Part shown: positions 49,221 through 62,051 of the stretch, piece by piece
Numbering within the stretch: position 1 is the stretch's first letter
How the letters are laid out: every line of letters starts with the position of its first letter
NCBI GenBank assembly: GCA_013397455.1
Contig: VYZB01000224.1
Span: forward strand, 1,032,174-1,096,173
Length of the DNA: 64,000 nucleotides
Source of the DNA: Crotophaga sulcirostris
Lineage: Eukaryota > Chordata > Aves > Cuculiformes > Crotophagidae
Direction of reading: 5' to 3'
The notes under the pieces: model-generated
Seen by the model: only the letters and a program-made list of their open reading frames with translations
Database searches by the model: none
Told to the model about the DNA's origin: nothing
Program-made: the position numbers and the translations under genes

Positions 49221-49380
49221 AGTTTCACAGTTTCACAGTTTCACAGTATAACCAGGTTGGAAGAGACCTCTGAGATCATCAAGTCCAACCTATAACCCAA
49301 CACTAACACCAACTCATCACCTAAACCATGGCACTGAGTGCCTCAGCCAATCTTCCCTTAAACACATCAAGGGTCGGCGA
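49221..49380 (-). mobile_element. CR1 LINE 3' tip, group A, with 8-bp tail repeat
   Basis: Antisense CR1 whose 3' end carries three exact 8-base units AGTTTCAC (49221-49244), then TATAACCAGGTTGGAAGAGACC. The element is truncated after ACACATCAAGGGTCGGCGA at 49380. The tail repeat is the kind expected at CR1 3' ends, where reverse transcription starts. Confidence 0.95.
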
Positions 49381-50187
49381 AGTAGAATTCTTCAAACCCT
49401 AGGACCTTCACCTCTCCAAGTCAGAGAAGGATATTCATCTAGAGATGACTGTCAAAGCTATTCCCTTCCTTGACAAAAGAAGTTTCATCTTTGTAGTTAC
49501 ATATTTGTATTCCAGAACTATCTAAAATATAAACTTGCATGTTTTAATCAGTACTTAATATTAGGTTTTTATAAGAGTTATCATCATCACTTAATATAAC
49601 AGGAATGAGGTCAGCTTACTTATAAATGCCTGCTGTTCCCATTCAGATTTTTTAAGGAAAAAATAGTCTGCTTACATTAAGTGACCATTTCTGGACTTTA
49701 ATTCCTACTTCATATTTCTACCTTGCAAATGTTTTTATCATCTTGAAAATTCAAGCTTATTGTCTTAACTTTGTTACCCTCAGTAAACACATCAATCCAA
49801 TTCAGGGTGTTTCGGGGCTGAGCAATCTTCTATGCTCTGCATTCCGTAGAGGTTTGTGTTCATGGCAGACACCTAAACCAAAATGCTAACAAGTAGTCTG
49901 CATATAGGCTTTCCAGGTTACCATTGCTTTGGATGCATGGTATCCCTCAATGCCTTACTGTTGTATTAAATAGTACAACTCCTCTCAAATCATTAAAAAT
50001 ATCCTCGCATCAGCAAAGTGCTGGCTGGGAGGTTCCCACTGGATTATCCACTCAGCCGGATAGGGAGATCACTACAGTCCATAAACTCCTCTGAATCCCA
50101 GGAATTCACAGGTTTAGCTGTTTGCCTTTCAAGTCAAAGGGTTAAATGCAGAAGAGGAAGCACAGTTCTTTTAAGCACTGGTGACCT
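49381..50187. other. Unique non-coding DNA
   Basis: About 800 bases, no repeat or gene signal. Confidence 0.55.
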
Positions 50188-50300
50188 AGAATCATAGAAT
50201 GATCTTGTTGAAAAAGACTTTTGAGATCATCGAGTCCAACCATACCTGTCCACTCAGTAAACTACATCCCTGAGGAACTCATCTAACCATCTTTTAAACA
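50188..50300 (-). mobile_element. CR1 LINE 3' tip, group C
   Basis: Antisense: AGAATCATAGAATGATCTTG, GAGATCATCGAGTCCAACC, ending near AACCATCTTTTAAACATC. Diverged and short, similar to the copy at 36345 (both contain ATACCTGTCC). Confidence 0.92.
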
Positions 50301-51164
50301 TCAAGTAGTATACATTATATCACGGAATGAAGATAGTAAGCTGGATCTTCCTGCAATTAAACAGAACAGAAAAGCTTCCACACGCTACCATCTTCAGATA
50401 AGATTCATTGTTTTGAAATTGAAACCACATTTGCACAGTTCTAAAATGTGCTTTGACAAAAAATTATCTGGAGAATAATGAGGATTTTGGAATAGCACAT
50501 CTGGGAAGAATCTGGAGCAAAAAAAGATGCAGCAGCTTTCAAGAAGAATTGACTAAATTAAGGAATTCTAATTATGTTTCTGTGCTATCTCAATGTTACA
50601 AATGAGGTCTTCCTAGATACGGAAGTTTTCGGAATTTAAATGGTTTATTGTTATGAAACCAAAAAAGAAAATTTATAAATGCAAAAATCTGGAGACCCTT
50701 ATAAAATTCTGCCTCTGAAAGCACTAAATAAAAATTAAATGAAAATTTGCCAAAAAGGAGCAGGTGTTGCTCTGTGAAGAGACAGTGGAGGAATTGAGAA
50801 TTACAACCTGAAAAGTTCTGCTCAGAGCCACAATTTTAGGCACTCAACACCTACAACTAGGGTCAGATTTAAAATATGTTACCTATGTGTGAAAGCCTGA
50901 TAAATCTCATCGGATATCTTCCTAGTTAAAACCTAGCTTTCCGTATCAAACTCTGAACAAAAGGAATGACTGCTTCTGATTTAGGATGCTGAGCAGTTGT
51001 TGGGCTGACTTTTCGAAGTATGTTTTTTTAATAACAGGATATGAATTCCATCTCAGTATCCTGCAAAATCAGGACTTCAGTCAGTGAAATATCCCCTAAT
51101 GGCTTTTCTTTAATACCAAAACATTTGTAAGTCTCATTTCAATACTACTATTATCAACGCCATC
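50301..51164. other. Unique non-coding DNA
   Basis: About 860 bases, AT-rich, no recognised features. Confidence 0.55.
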
Positions 51165-51640
51165 ACCTGGAGTCCTCAGCACAGGATGGACACGGAGCTG
51201 TTGGAGTGAGTCCAGAGGAGACCACAGAGATGATCCAAGGGCTGGAGCACCTCTGCTGTGAGGAAAGGCTGAGAGAGTTGGGGTTGTTCAGCCTGGAGAA
51301 GAGAAGGCTCTGGGGAGGCCTTAGAGCAGCCTCCAGTGCTGAAAGGGGCTCCAGGAAAGCTGAGGAGGGGCTCTGGATCAGGGAGTGCAGGGACAGGACA
51401 AGGGAGAACAGTTTTCAGCTGCAAGAGGGGAGATTGAGATGAGATTTTGGGGAGAAATGTTTTGGTGTGAGGGTGGGGAGGCCCTGGCCCAGGTTGTCCA
51501 GAGCAGTGGTGGCTGCCCCATCCCTGGTGTTGGATGGGGCTTGGAGCCCCCTGATCCAGTGGGAGGTGCCCCTGCCCATGGCAGGAGGTGGGACTGGATG
51601 GGCTTTGAGGTCCCTTCCAACCCAAACCATTCTATGATTA
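51165..51640 (+). mobile_element. CR1 LINE 3' fragment, group B, near full 3' part
   Basis: The longest group B copy, from CACCTGGAGTCCTCAGCAC to CCCAAACCATTCTATGATT. A frame at 51206-51442 keeps ORF2 C-terminal pieces ([20 protein letters not shown]). A deletion of about 20 bases near 51527 removes the usual AGGTGTTCAAGGCCAGGT block, so CCATCCCTGG joins TGTTGGATGG. Larger open frames crossing it are shadows. Confidence 0.96.
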
Positions 51641-53242
51641 TAAAGCCAGTTCAAAGCAAAATTAAACAAATGCTTTTGCCAAAAACCCCACTGTCATTAA
51701 AAAAAAAGAAAAAAAAGACAAAAAGAAAGCCTTGTTTGCTTTCTACATCAAGTATTTTAAAAAAAAGCTTTGTCTTCAGAGTCAGAAGGCAAATGACATT
51801 TCAGTTTAGCGCTTCGATCTTCTGCACAGCTCAGCCTGCACCCTTCTTGCCTGGATTTCTGCACACACTGACAGAACGTCACCAAAAATGTACACGTCCA
51901 CCTGAATTTGAGAGTCAATAAATATTTTATGGCTGGAAAGAATTGCCCCTGGATCCATAAAGTGTTACCGTAATTAAGTGAAAAATATGTGACTGCTGTG
52001 GAGGCCAACTGCTGCCTAGTGCTGCAGAATCCATCACAGCAATTATGCTGCTCTGCATCATCAGTTACAGGTTACTTTAATGACTTGTTTGTTAAACCCA
52101 ACTCCTACCTACAAAAGTGCTTTAATTCATTAATTTGCACAATACCTTAGCATATAAGCATTAAAGCTATTTTAAGAGCCACAGAAGCGTCATCCCCTAT
52201 AGAGGATAGCTGCAAATTAAATTGGGAGTGGGAAAGAGGAGGAGGAAATTATAATGGGTGTTTATATACAGGAGTACAGAAAAAGCAGGGTATTGAGTCA
52301 GAAAGATACATTTGGACTGATGTAGGTTTTCTTTCAAGTAAGCACACTAACTAGGACTAACTCACTGTTTGATTTTGGCTTGGCGCTTGGCCTTAGTTGT
52401 GGGAAGAGCAATTTGGGTTCTTCTCGGGTAGGGAAACCTGATGCCTGTCACTGGGAGACCATATGTTCCACCCTACTCAAACCCATTAGGCATCAGTAGG
52501 TGAGCACTTTTTTTGAAGCAGCATGTCTAAAAATACCATAAATGAAGGGAAATCTCTCCCCTCAGAGACACTCGGCTGCAGAGAATCCCACCTCCCTGAG
52601 GTTTTGGGGAAGCACAATAGCATGAAGATACAGCTGAGCCCTGGTGAATGAGATCAACCAGAAGACAGAGTATGCTGTATTTCAGCAGCACATAGCATCA
52701 CCTCTGGAAGAAATAAAAAGACCTGGATAGCCTATAGATCTTTATATTCTGAGAGCTTCAAATCAGTGTGTGAGAACAAGAACTGCCTGAATAAAAGACA
52801 CTGTGCTCCCAGAAAAGCACAAAGACAAAATTCCAAACAGGTAACAGAGCAAAGAAGAGAGAACTGATGCTCTCACACTGTCCTTAACCTCTGATAAATA
52901 AATTTCTTCTACTTATTAATTTTTTATATAAAGAGATTTATTCTCATTCCTTCTTATGTAAGTAATCTCCTACTTAGGGAATTATCAAAAGTGAGAATGA
53001 ACAGTGCCAGAATTTAAGGAATTTGGCTTGTAATGACTTTTAGTAGCTCCTGCATTTAATTATTTTTGAAATCCTTCTTAGTAGGGAGAACTGGGTTAAA
53101 ATCAGACTGCAGAGCGGTAACTTGGTGAGTGACCATGCCAGCCTCACCATGTGAGCACGATGCGTGGTGTCAAGCAACCACAGGCAGCAGAACTAAGGTG
53201 GAAGGAATTAAACTTCAAAAGGGAATTTCACATTGCCCGAGG
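51641..53242. other. Unique non-coding DNA
   Basis: About 1.6 kb with A-rich tracts at about 51698-51730. There are homeodomain-like cores near 52040-52160 but no clear element or gene. Confidence 0.5.
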
Positions 53243-53510
53243 TATCACAGTGTTACAAGGTTGGAAAGGACCTTTGAGATCACCAAGTCCAACCTAGAAC
53301 CCAACACTAACACCAACCCATCATCTAAACCCTGGCACTGAGTGCCTCAGCCAATCTCCTCTTAAACACCTCCAGGGTCGGCGACTCCACCACCTCCCTG
53401 GGCAGCGCATTCCAGTGGCCAATCACCCTTTCAGTGAAGAATTTCTTCCTAATATCAAGACTAAACCTTCCCTGATGAAACTTGAGTCCATGTCCTCTAG
53501 TTCTATCACT
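53243..53510 (-). mobile_element. CR1 LINE 3' fragment, group A
   Basis: Antisense CR1 starting TATCACAGTGTTACAAGGTT. The minus-strand frame 53540-53325 is open through the retained ORF2 tail ([36 protein letters not shown]) to its stop. Truncated after CTCTAGTTCTATCACT. Low divergence, so probably a fairly recent copy. Confidence 0.95.
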
Positions 53511-55259
53511 ATGATACTGCCAATTCACACAGATGCGCACAGGAATAAAACAGCCTTAGAGGTGGAAAAATCTCACAACCTAGTTAGATGAGGCAACATC
53601 AATAATGAGTTTATTTTAAAAGATAATTTGTGTTAGTTAACTGTTTTCCCTATATATCCCACCTTGATCATCAGTGCATGCCTTCTACCAAGGTTAATGA
53701 TGTATTAGATCCAACACATCAATGATTTCCCTAAGTCTTAAAACAAGCTGAATTGAAAGTGGAGGAGGGCACCTAAGGGAACAATTTTGTAGCCCCAGCC
53801 GTAGGGTTCAGATCAGGAATTAGAGAGATTAAAGGGAGAGAAGTTTAAACAGATTGCAGGTACAATCATTATTGTCATTGCACAATCTCCATGGAACAGG
53901 TTTGTCAAACCAAAAAATGGTAGACCTGCACGATTAGAAGAAAAACTTGTTTGTGCCATTCTGAATCTTCACCAGCAACAGCAAAATCAATCTGCCTCTG
54001 CATAGGGGGGAGAGAGGAAAGGAAACTTCTTATGAAGCAGAGTAATAAACTCCACCAGCTTCCCTTTATCAGTTGAGTTTTCTTGAAGAGGGTCCTTTCC
54101 AAACAAAAAGACATATTGTAACATTCTGTACTCACTCATGGGGTTTTGATGCCATCAGACAGGTTCTAAACATCAGCGAGGGCTGTAATTTTCCTTGCAG
54201 TGCCCACAAAAACATGCATTTTCAGGAAAAAAAATATAGAAAGACAGACAGTCACGTTTGACAGTGAAGACAGAGAGCCTGTGCCTAATGGGCTGGAGAA
54301 AAAGTCTAAAAGCAGTTCATCTCTCTGAACTCCCTGAATGACCTCTGTGGTGCAGTTGTGGCTAGCAAGACATATTGCTACAAAATGGGCAAGGGACAAT
54401 TGCATGAAGGACAGTTAAAACTTGCACACATGGTCAATTTTTCAAAATATTTGGAGGCAAGGCATCAGCTTGTGTCCTAATTCATCTGAACAGCCTAACA
54501 CAGCCACCTTCAGTACCGTTAATGTATTAACCTGTATTCTGGCAACCAGTTTAAAGCTAAGCACAAAGTGCTTAGCAAACAGGGCTCTAAAGGAGATACC
54601 TTATTTTCTATTTGCGTTCAGACTTCACGCACAAAACGACAATCTTGTAACCCTGTAATAACTACCAACACACTACAAAGCCATCTGACCCGAGGGCTTT
54701 ACTTCCTACACCCCTGAGCAGGATCACACCTTGATCTCTTTACACCACCGCAGTGCTAACCAAGAAGAATGAGCAGTGGAAACCCCCTACATAGACACAT
54801 TCAGACATTGCAAAGGGGACATGCACATAACCCACAAGTCACTTCAAGACTAGGAAAAGCTTAGGGCAGATGCAGTATCAGACATTTCCTCTTTATTGCT
54901 GGACAGTGTTTTTAAAGTGGTACTGGCTCTCCAAAACACAAGAGATGTCCAAGTGACAGAGGGATCGTTTTGTTTCACCCAAGCTCCACAAGTCCTTTGC
55001 TTTCCAGGTTGCTGCCCCTCAATGCTGAGCACACAAACACCAAGTACAAATTCAGCTTATCAGGGTAGCAATTCATGCTCAGACAGTCACCCTAGAAAGT
55101 TTCTAATTGAAAGACCTGGAAGTGCTACTTCACAGCTAGAGTGCTACCAAAATTGAAGCAAAAAGAAACCCAGACCAAAACAAAAACAAAATAAGGTAAA
55201 AAATGCAGCATGAATCATTCTCCTGTGAATGTGTAGATACTCAAAACAACCAAGTTTTA
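53511..55259. other. Unique non-coding DNA
   Basis: About 1.75 kb without repeat or convincing gene signal. Short frames on both strands overlap and look like chance. Confidence 0.5.
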
Positions 55260-56033
55260 CAGAATTATACAATCATTTAGGTGGAAAAGACCTTTAAGAT
55301 TGAGTCCAACAGTTAGCACTGCAAAGTCCACCACTAAACCATGTTCTAAAGCACCACCATCTACATGTCTTATAAATCGCTCTGGGGACGGAGACTCCAC
55401 TACTTCCCTGGACAGCTTGTTCCAACGCTTGACAATCCTTTTAGCAAAGAAATTTTTTCCTCATATGCAATCTGAACTGCCCCTGGCACAACTTGAGACC
55501 ATTTCCTCCCATCCCATCACTTGTTCCTTGGGAGAAGAGCCCAGCACCCACCTCACCACAACCTCCTGTCCAGGAGCTGCAGAGAGTGATGAGGTCTCCC
55601 CTCAGCCTCCTCTTCTCCAGACTAAACAACCCCAGTTCCCTCAGCTGCTCCCAGAACCCCTGTTCTCCAGCCCCTTCCCCAGCTCCGTTCCCTTCTCTGG
55701 ACGAGCTCCAGTCCCTCAATGTCCTTCTTGGAATGAGGGGCCCAAAACTGAACCCAGGATTCCATGTGCAGCCTCACCAGTGTTGACTACAGGAGCACAA
55801 TCCCTTCCCTGCTCCTGCTGGCCACCCCATGGCTGATCCAAGCCAGGATGCTGTTTGGCCTTCTTGGCCACCTGAACCACTGCTGGCTTGTGTTCAGTCG
55901 CTGTCAACCAACACCCCCAAGTACTTTTCTGCTGGGCAGTGTTCCAGCCCCACTTTCCCAAGCCTTCAGCGCTGCGTGGGGTTGTTGTGGCCTAAGTGCA
56001 AGACCCGACACTGGGCCTTGTTGTACCTCTTCA
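55260..56033 (-). mobile_element. CR1 LINE fragment, group C, longest CR1 in window
   Basis: Antisense CR1 of about 770 bases. It runs from the 3' end (ACAGAATTATACAATCATTT, GGTGGAAAAGACC) through the ORF2 C-terminal coding region and further upstream than any other copy here, to AAGTGCAAGACCCGACACTG and GGGCCTTGTTGTACC. Minus-strand pieces [18 protein letters not shown] show the correct frame at 55719-55441, but frameshifts break it. The 178-codon plus-strand frame at 55300-55836 is an antisense shadow. Moderate divergence indicates an older insertion. Confidence 0.95.
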
Positions 56034-59000
56034 GGGTAGGAATCTCCCTGTTCAGGAAGGAGGGGGGCCAAAACCACAGCAAGATGATGAGATTGGCCTC
56101 ACCCCCAGGTGTGCTGAATGCACCATTCCTCCCTGGTAGTGAGGCACAGCAGCAGTGGGAAGTACTGAAATAAACACAGCTTTATTTTCCTTTCTGTGTG
56201 GAGGAGAAAGTTGCAATTAAGTTGGTGAAACAACCAAAAAGAGTGTGTGAAATCTAGAGGGGAAGGGAGAAAGAGGTGCAAGTTTTTTTTGGTTTATGTC
56301 AAATGGAAGCATATTTTAAGGGGAAATTATCTCCAGAAATGGGACTTTTGCAGCCCCCTGTTCCCTAGGGTAAATTCCTGTAGTAATTATGAAGAACTTA
56401 GCTAAACAGGAATAAGGATATTGCATCCATCTTCACATAGCAAGCACGCAATGGTAAGAAAGGTCATCAATGACCTTAATATTGCAGTGCAGAATACAGG
56501 TGAAAATCCAGAAATCCCTGTTGAACTGGCTGGCAGCCACACACAAAAAGAGCCCTTTGAAAAGTAAGTCCATGTCTCTTGTTAAGGTCAGCTCTGCCAG
56601 CAGTCTCCCCTTTCAGGGCTGGAGAATCTCCTAGCAGTCCTCACATAAATATCCCACATTGAAACCGAAGAGAAATCAGTGGTTTAGTTGCCCTGTTGTG
56701 ATTTTCCTCAGCTTTCTGTGCACCCAGCAATAAAGGGCAACCTTAAAATTTCAAATTGGAGCTATACACCAACTCTACCTCCACCACAGAAACGACATTG
56801 TGAACTACATCCCTCCATGGGTCTCTGGCTGAGGACACTGGAACAACTGCCTCTGCATTGAAGCTTTCACTGAAAAACACCAGGAATTGTAGTTTAGCAG
56901 CTACAGATTAGGGTAGTGAAGTTTCATGAAAGGCAACTCATTCTTCTTTTTTCTTAACTGTATTTTTAAGCAGGTCCCCACTATTCGAACCTTTTGGGAG
57001 GGATTATGGAGATTTCCCTGGCATTGATAAATGCAAACTCTGCCACAGATTTTAATACCTGGAATTAAGTTTAGGATCAGGGTTAAACCTTTACTCTTCA
57101 TAGCCCAAGAGAGGAGAAATCTTTGAAGACTTCTATTGATTGGATAGTTGGTTTTGTCTCAGTGGACTCAGAGTCTCAGAGTTATGAAGTATCATAACAT
57201 CTGTTGCAATATAAGTTTGTGCATAGAAACCATCAGGTCAATATAATTTCCATTTATTCTCATTCTCATTTTAGAACAAGAGCTCCTCTTACTTAACAGC
57301 CAACTCATTCCTGAAATGTGTTTAATTGAGGTTAAAATTACTATCATTCAGGTAAAAAAGTGATAATCTAAACTCCAAAGCAAACAGAGCAGATAGAAAT
57401 AAATTTAAAAATAAAAAAAACCTTGCCTTCCTTATACAAGAGGAGAACAGGTGAACTTCACAAATAACCAGGGCAGAGAGAAGGCACTAAGGTCTTTATC
57501 ATGACTTGTTTTGAAAGTAGAGCAGTGCCACACACCCCCTTCCAATCCTAGCACTCACCATTGAGCTCAATCCCAACATACATCTACCACTGCAATGGGT
57601 GGAGGAGCTGAAGGACAACAGATAAATCCATGTCCTGTGACGTATTCACTTATCTTGAGTCAATAGTCATGAAATCAGTAGTACTGAGCTCTTACCTGTG
57701 TGTAATAAATAGTAGAGGTGAGGTGGACACAGAACTTACACCTGCAGGGGTGTTACACATCACCCATTCGCACCTGGGGGATGGAGAGAGGAGAAATGAA
57801 GGAGGTTTACAGGATACTTGATAATTCTATATGATTTTCCTTTTTGTCCCTTCTCTTTCTGCCATTAGCAATATCACCATCACTAACCAACCCATGGGCC
57901 CTTCGTGAATATTAATCAAGGTGAAGAACACCCCTGTTTGACGTAAGTAGTTGATTTTAGTGCACAAAACTTTCTGCAGGTCAAATAGAGACACAGGGAA
58001 GGCAGTCAGGGTGAGAACTGGGGCAGAGCAGTGGAAGAACCCCCAGGTTACAGTGGGAAGGTGCATTACCAGCACCAGCTCTGCAACTGGCCTGACTTCA
58101 CCCTCTGCAGCCACCATAAAACAGAGACAAAGGTGGTTAGTGGTCTCTTTCTGCCCTAAGTCCTAAACTAGAAAATTCACATTTTTTTCACGCACCGAAA
58201 ATTTTGTGATTTCATTTCGTTTTGAGATTATTTCAAACTTTGGAGAAACACCATTTATTTAGAGCAGGGAAAGCAACAAGAACAGGGAGTGAGCATATTA
58301 AAGCAAATGTAAATTGAATAATGACATAAAAATGAGATAGTAATCAAAGAAAATGTAACAACAAAATAAGAAGGTAAGGAGAAGCTTCATAAATCTAGAA
58401 TGTACAAATTAATGCCAACACAGCCTCCTAAGTAGAACCTGACAGATTACACTGGCACAGCAGGAGGACTCTGGTCTGTTTGGTGCTTGTGCGTTCTTCC
58501 CCTCACTCTTGCCCTCAGAAAGTATTCAGCCCTTGAATTTCAAGTGCCAGCACATGCCAGCCCCTTTTCTGATTGCTACTTCTTCATGTAAATTACAAGC
58601 ATCTTCTTTCTTATTATGCTACAAAAACCCCCACCACTATGCTGATGTTCTAACAAAGAAAAACAAGACAATGTCATTTCAAAAGGCTGATTAAGAAAAG
58701 CTTTTACTCATCTCCAGGGTCTCACACAATTCCCTTTGGGAAGATAAATAGTGCTACAAATATAGGCCCTTGTGAATAAGGCACTGAGATGATAAGAACT
58801 TAATTTCCATAGGAGGAAAGACATACATTTAGGTTGTAACTGCTTTTATTCTTGTGTGATCTTTCAGCCAGAATTTCATTGCAGCATCACTAAAAAAAAA
58901 AAAAAGTCATATTACAATGTGAAGCAGCTGTAAATTGCTGAAGACAGACCTTCTCAGTAGCCACCATGTGATAAGAGAGTAGGTAGTTAATGAAGACATC

Positions 59001-59066
59001 CACAGGGCAATAAGTTTGTTGAGTGATGTGGAACTGTCTGGCCCAACTAACCTCTCTTTATTACAG
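56034..59066. other. Unique non-coding DNA (intronic if the next exon is real)
   Basis: About 3 kb of unique sequence with a 14-base A run at 58892-58905. No repeat or further exon was recognised. Confidence 0.5.
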
Positions 59067-59259
59067 GAATCCTCCGAGCTACAGTCGTGTCTTCCTCAAA
59101 CAGCTGAAACAAAGGCTCCTCTTGGAAGGAAACCAGACAAAACACACAGTGCATGAGTTTCTAAAGACTCATGGAGACACGATTCCCCTTAAAGATTCAC
59201 TGACATTACTGGAAGTTAAACACAAGCATCCAGAGAAGAAAAGGACTCTGGATGTATAA
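59067..59259 (+). CDS. Candidate 3'-terminal coding exon of unknown gene
   Basis: An open segment follows a good splice acceptor: pyrimidine-rich CTAACCTCTCTTTATTACAG, with the exon starting at 59067 in codon position 3. It encodes 63 residues, including FLKQLKQRLLLEGNQTKHTV and THGDTIPLKDSLTLLEVKHK, and ends with TAA at 59257-59259. The peptide is lysine- and leucine-rich and probably helical, with no membrane segment or motif that I know. A canonical AATAAA lies at 59437, giving a 3' UTR of roughly 200 bases, as a terminal exon should have. I do not recognise the protein. No other exon in the window is convincing, so the upstream exons would lie far away or outside. It could also be a chance frame. 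Confidence 0.45.
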
Positions 59260-59436
59260 TCTGCAAAAGTAATGGGATGTTCAAAAAGCCAAATACATGA
59301 AACACTTTGCTGAAGGGGAAAAGAGAAAGTTCTTTCATGTTTATGCTATTGAAGCATTTTGCTGTCTCGTTTTACAAATAGGGCCCATCTGGATTTTTGA
59401 GCATTTCACAATAGTGTCAGACAAATACATACCACA

Positions 59437-59442
59437 AATAAA
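59437..59442 (+). terminator. Canonical polyadenylation signal AATAAA
   Basis: AATAAA lies 178 bases after the stop codon of the candidate exon, followed by a TTTTAAGTGA and GTTTTACCTTGTTC stretch that could serve as the downstream element. It is meaningful only if that exon is real, because AATAAA is common in AT-rich DNA. Confidence 0.4.
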
Positions 59443-60236
59443 ATCTCCATTTTAAGTGACCCCAGTAAGTTTTACCTTGTTCACGGTCTTATAATTCCAT
59501 TGGGGAAGAAATTTTCCTTGTAATTACTATCGTTTCATTAAAGCTATTTAGTTTTAGTTTCCAGCCCACAAGTCTTTTTTCTCTTATTTCCCTTTCCCTG
59601 GGCCATGAGGGGAACTGGGAGCTCAAGTGCTCATGTTTAGCCGCCAGTCAAGCTAGTCTAGGGCTAAACCATGATAGCACACTAAGTCCACTTTCTTCAA
59701 ACAGCTATATATTTTTTTCTCTGCCTTCTGCTTAAAGATATAACTGTATATAAGAATTCTGACAGGCACCACATGCCACACAGAATATCCCTGCAGAGTG
59801 ATTTCTGTGACTGCCTTCTCATCCTGCATGATGTGCTTGACCTCAGCTCTTCTGGAAAGCTCCTAGAACATAACACTACTTCACACAGAAAAATGTTTCC
59901 GTTCAAACAGTCCTAGAACCTTTCCCAGCCTGGGAAGCTGAGTAGTGGACTGCATTCCCAACTGCAGCAAAGAGACTACTCTGAAAAACTCTCCAAAGTA
60001 AAGCTGCAAACATTGAATGTGAAGGACTCCAGGAGGGAAAGTCAGGCTTAATTCCTGCATTCTGATGGGAGACAAGCAGTTATCCCCATCTCTTCAGAGG
60101 GATTCAAAATTTTATTATAGAAAACCTCATTTTTAACACACAGCTCTCCAGTGGTGGATTTCATTACTTAGCAAAAAGGACAAGTGCCATCACAAGGCTG
60201 ATGTGCCTGACTTTGCCGACATCTTCAGAAACAGAA
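59443..60236. other. Unique non-coding DNA
   Basis: About 800 bases with short frames on the minus strand and no supported gene. Confidence 0.55.
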
Positions 60237-60410
60237 ATCACAGAGTGGTTTGGGTCAGAAGGGACCTCAAAGCCCATCCAGTCCCACCCCCTGCCATGGG
60301 CAGGGACACCTCCCACTGGATCAGGGGGCTCCAAGTCCCATCCAACCTGGCCTTGAACACAACTTGAATCCACAACTATTCTGGGCAACCTGGGCCAGGG
60401 CCTCACTACC
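60237..60410 (-). mobile_element. CR1 LINE 3' fragment, group B
   Basis: Antisense CR1 starting ATCACAGAGTGGTTTGGGT, with GCCCATCCAGTCCCACCCCC. It ends in CTGGGCAACCTGGGCCAGGG. The block between CTTGAACAC and CTATTCTGGGC is shortened or replaced. Confidence 0.95.
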
Positions 60411-62051
60411 ACCCACCAACCAAATCATGGTTGACAGTCAATACTGTTTCCATATTAAATCACTAAAAAGAAATTAGAATTCTTTGTAGGGAATCCTTCC
60501 CTAAACAATTAAATCTCAATTAGCAATTCTTCCTGTGTTTTAAAACACTTATCCAAAGAGTTAGAAATGCTTTTCAGCTACTTGGTTGCTCAGTCAGAAC
60601 TGTTAAAATAAACCTCTTCAGACTTAAGTATCTCTTACTTAGAGGAACCAGCTATTAAAAAACTAACTACAATTCTGGTATGCCTTATACTGTCAGAGAC
60701 CAACAAGACCCAGGAATATCAATTCCCTGATGTCAGAAAATATGTGGAAAGCTGTTACAACAGATGGGTTATTATAAAAGAGGCCTTTTAAAAAGAAGGA
60801 AACAAGTGTTAGCCACTCTCAAGCACACACCTCAACTTGGCGCTCATCTAACGAAACCTAATTTCTACTTTTTCCTTTTTTCTTTAATGTGGGGTCCCTT
60901 TAAGCTTGCTGAACTGAAATGGCAGAACATCCATGCAACAAGAAATTAATTTGTTTTGTAAACTGCCATGCAGAGCAGGTGGCTGGACTTCTAACAGAAC
61001 AGAATAAAGCCCGTGTTTAGATTTACTTCCATAAAATATTGCAAAATGAAGAGACTGAAAAGCAACAAAACAGCATGGATCTGCTCCATCCAGCACTCAT
61101 TTCTCCAGTCACGTTAAGCAACCTTTCTGGGTGGGTTTTAAGTTCTTTTTTTTGAATAGCAAACATGGAATATTATGTTAATGTTGAGGAAAAGGATCTC
61201 CCACAAAATAAAAATTGTATTTTCCTACCCATCAGTCTCAGATTTGAATGACAAAGGGGACACACAGCTGCTACTCTTTATTCTGATGAGGTTTGTGAAT
61301 CAAGCATAGCCAAGAGAGAATGAGTCCCATCCTCAACACCATTGCTAAGACAGGCTTATTTGCTCAATTCTGTACAGAAATCCACTGAGCTGGCTCTGGA
61401 GGTAGGAAAACCTTGACTGTTTTCCATGGTTAACTCTGGGATTTTGGTAGTCAGATGGGATTTTGCAGTCAGATAAAATAAAAAGATCATTTAATATCCA
61501 AATTTACAACTTCTTCGAGCAATACCATGCCTCCCAGTGGTCATTCCATGTCTGTCTGTCTGTCTGTCTGTTACCTTCTTTTCAGGTGACAGTGTTGTGG
61601 ACAACTGCACCACCAAAAATCTTGGTATGGGAAGATTAAGTTTTTTCCAGGTTCCCTGTGTCCTTAAAGACATCTCTCAAACTGCTTTCTTCTCCAATAC
61701 CTGCCACGGCCTCTGGATTTAGACAAATGCATTCTGTTGTGCTCAGCCTGCCATTACACATGCAAGCTATTTGTTCAGGTACGTGGAGTATGAATTTCAA
61801 CAGCATAATCAGTGTGTTTCAGTACAGTAAGTCTACTAACAAAGAAAGAAAAAGAAAAAAAAAGAGAGAAGCAGTGCTGGAATTTAGGTTGCCAGAATAA
61901 TTTAACAGCTACCTCAATCGAGAAAAAATACGGAAACCATCAAAATTAGCATTAAACTCCATAACGTACTTTCTACAAAAAAAAATCCTTTGACAGATGT
62001 GGACTTTCAGGCTTATTTGCCTCTACTCTGCATATTTAAAACTTAATATTA
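60411..62051. other. Unique non-coding DNA
   Basis: About 1.6 kb with a (TCTG)5 microsatellite at 61551 and an A/G-rich tract at about 61842-61870. No gene signal. Confidence 0.55.
61551..61571. repeat. (TCTG)5 microsatellite
   Basis: Five uninterrupted tetramer units plus one base. Confidence 0.95.

Noticed and set aside
51385..51921. Plus-strand open frame of 178 codons
   Set aside because: Out-of-frame reading of a group B CR1 running on into an A-rich tract. The CR1 ORF2 frame is a different one.
52380..52620. Stretch that looked like a possible SINE or old repeat
   Set aside because: No second copy in the window and no tRNA-like promoter boxes that I could identify.
55300..55836. Plus-strand open frame of 178 codons
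   Set aside because: Antisense of the group C CR1, whose true ORF2 frame is on the minus strand.
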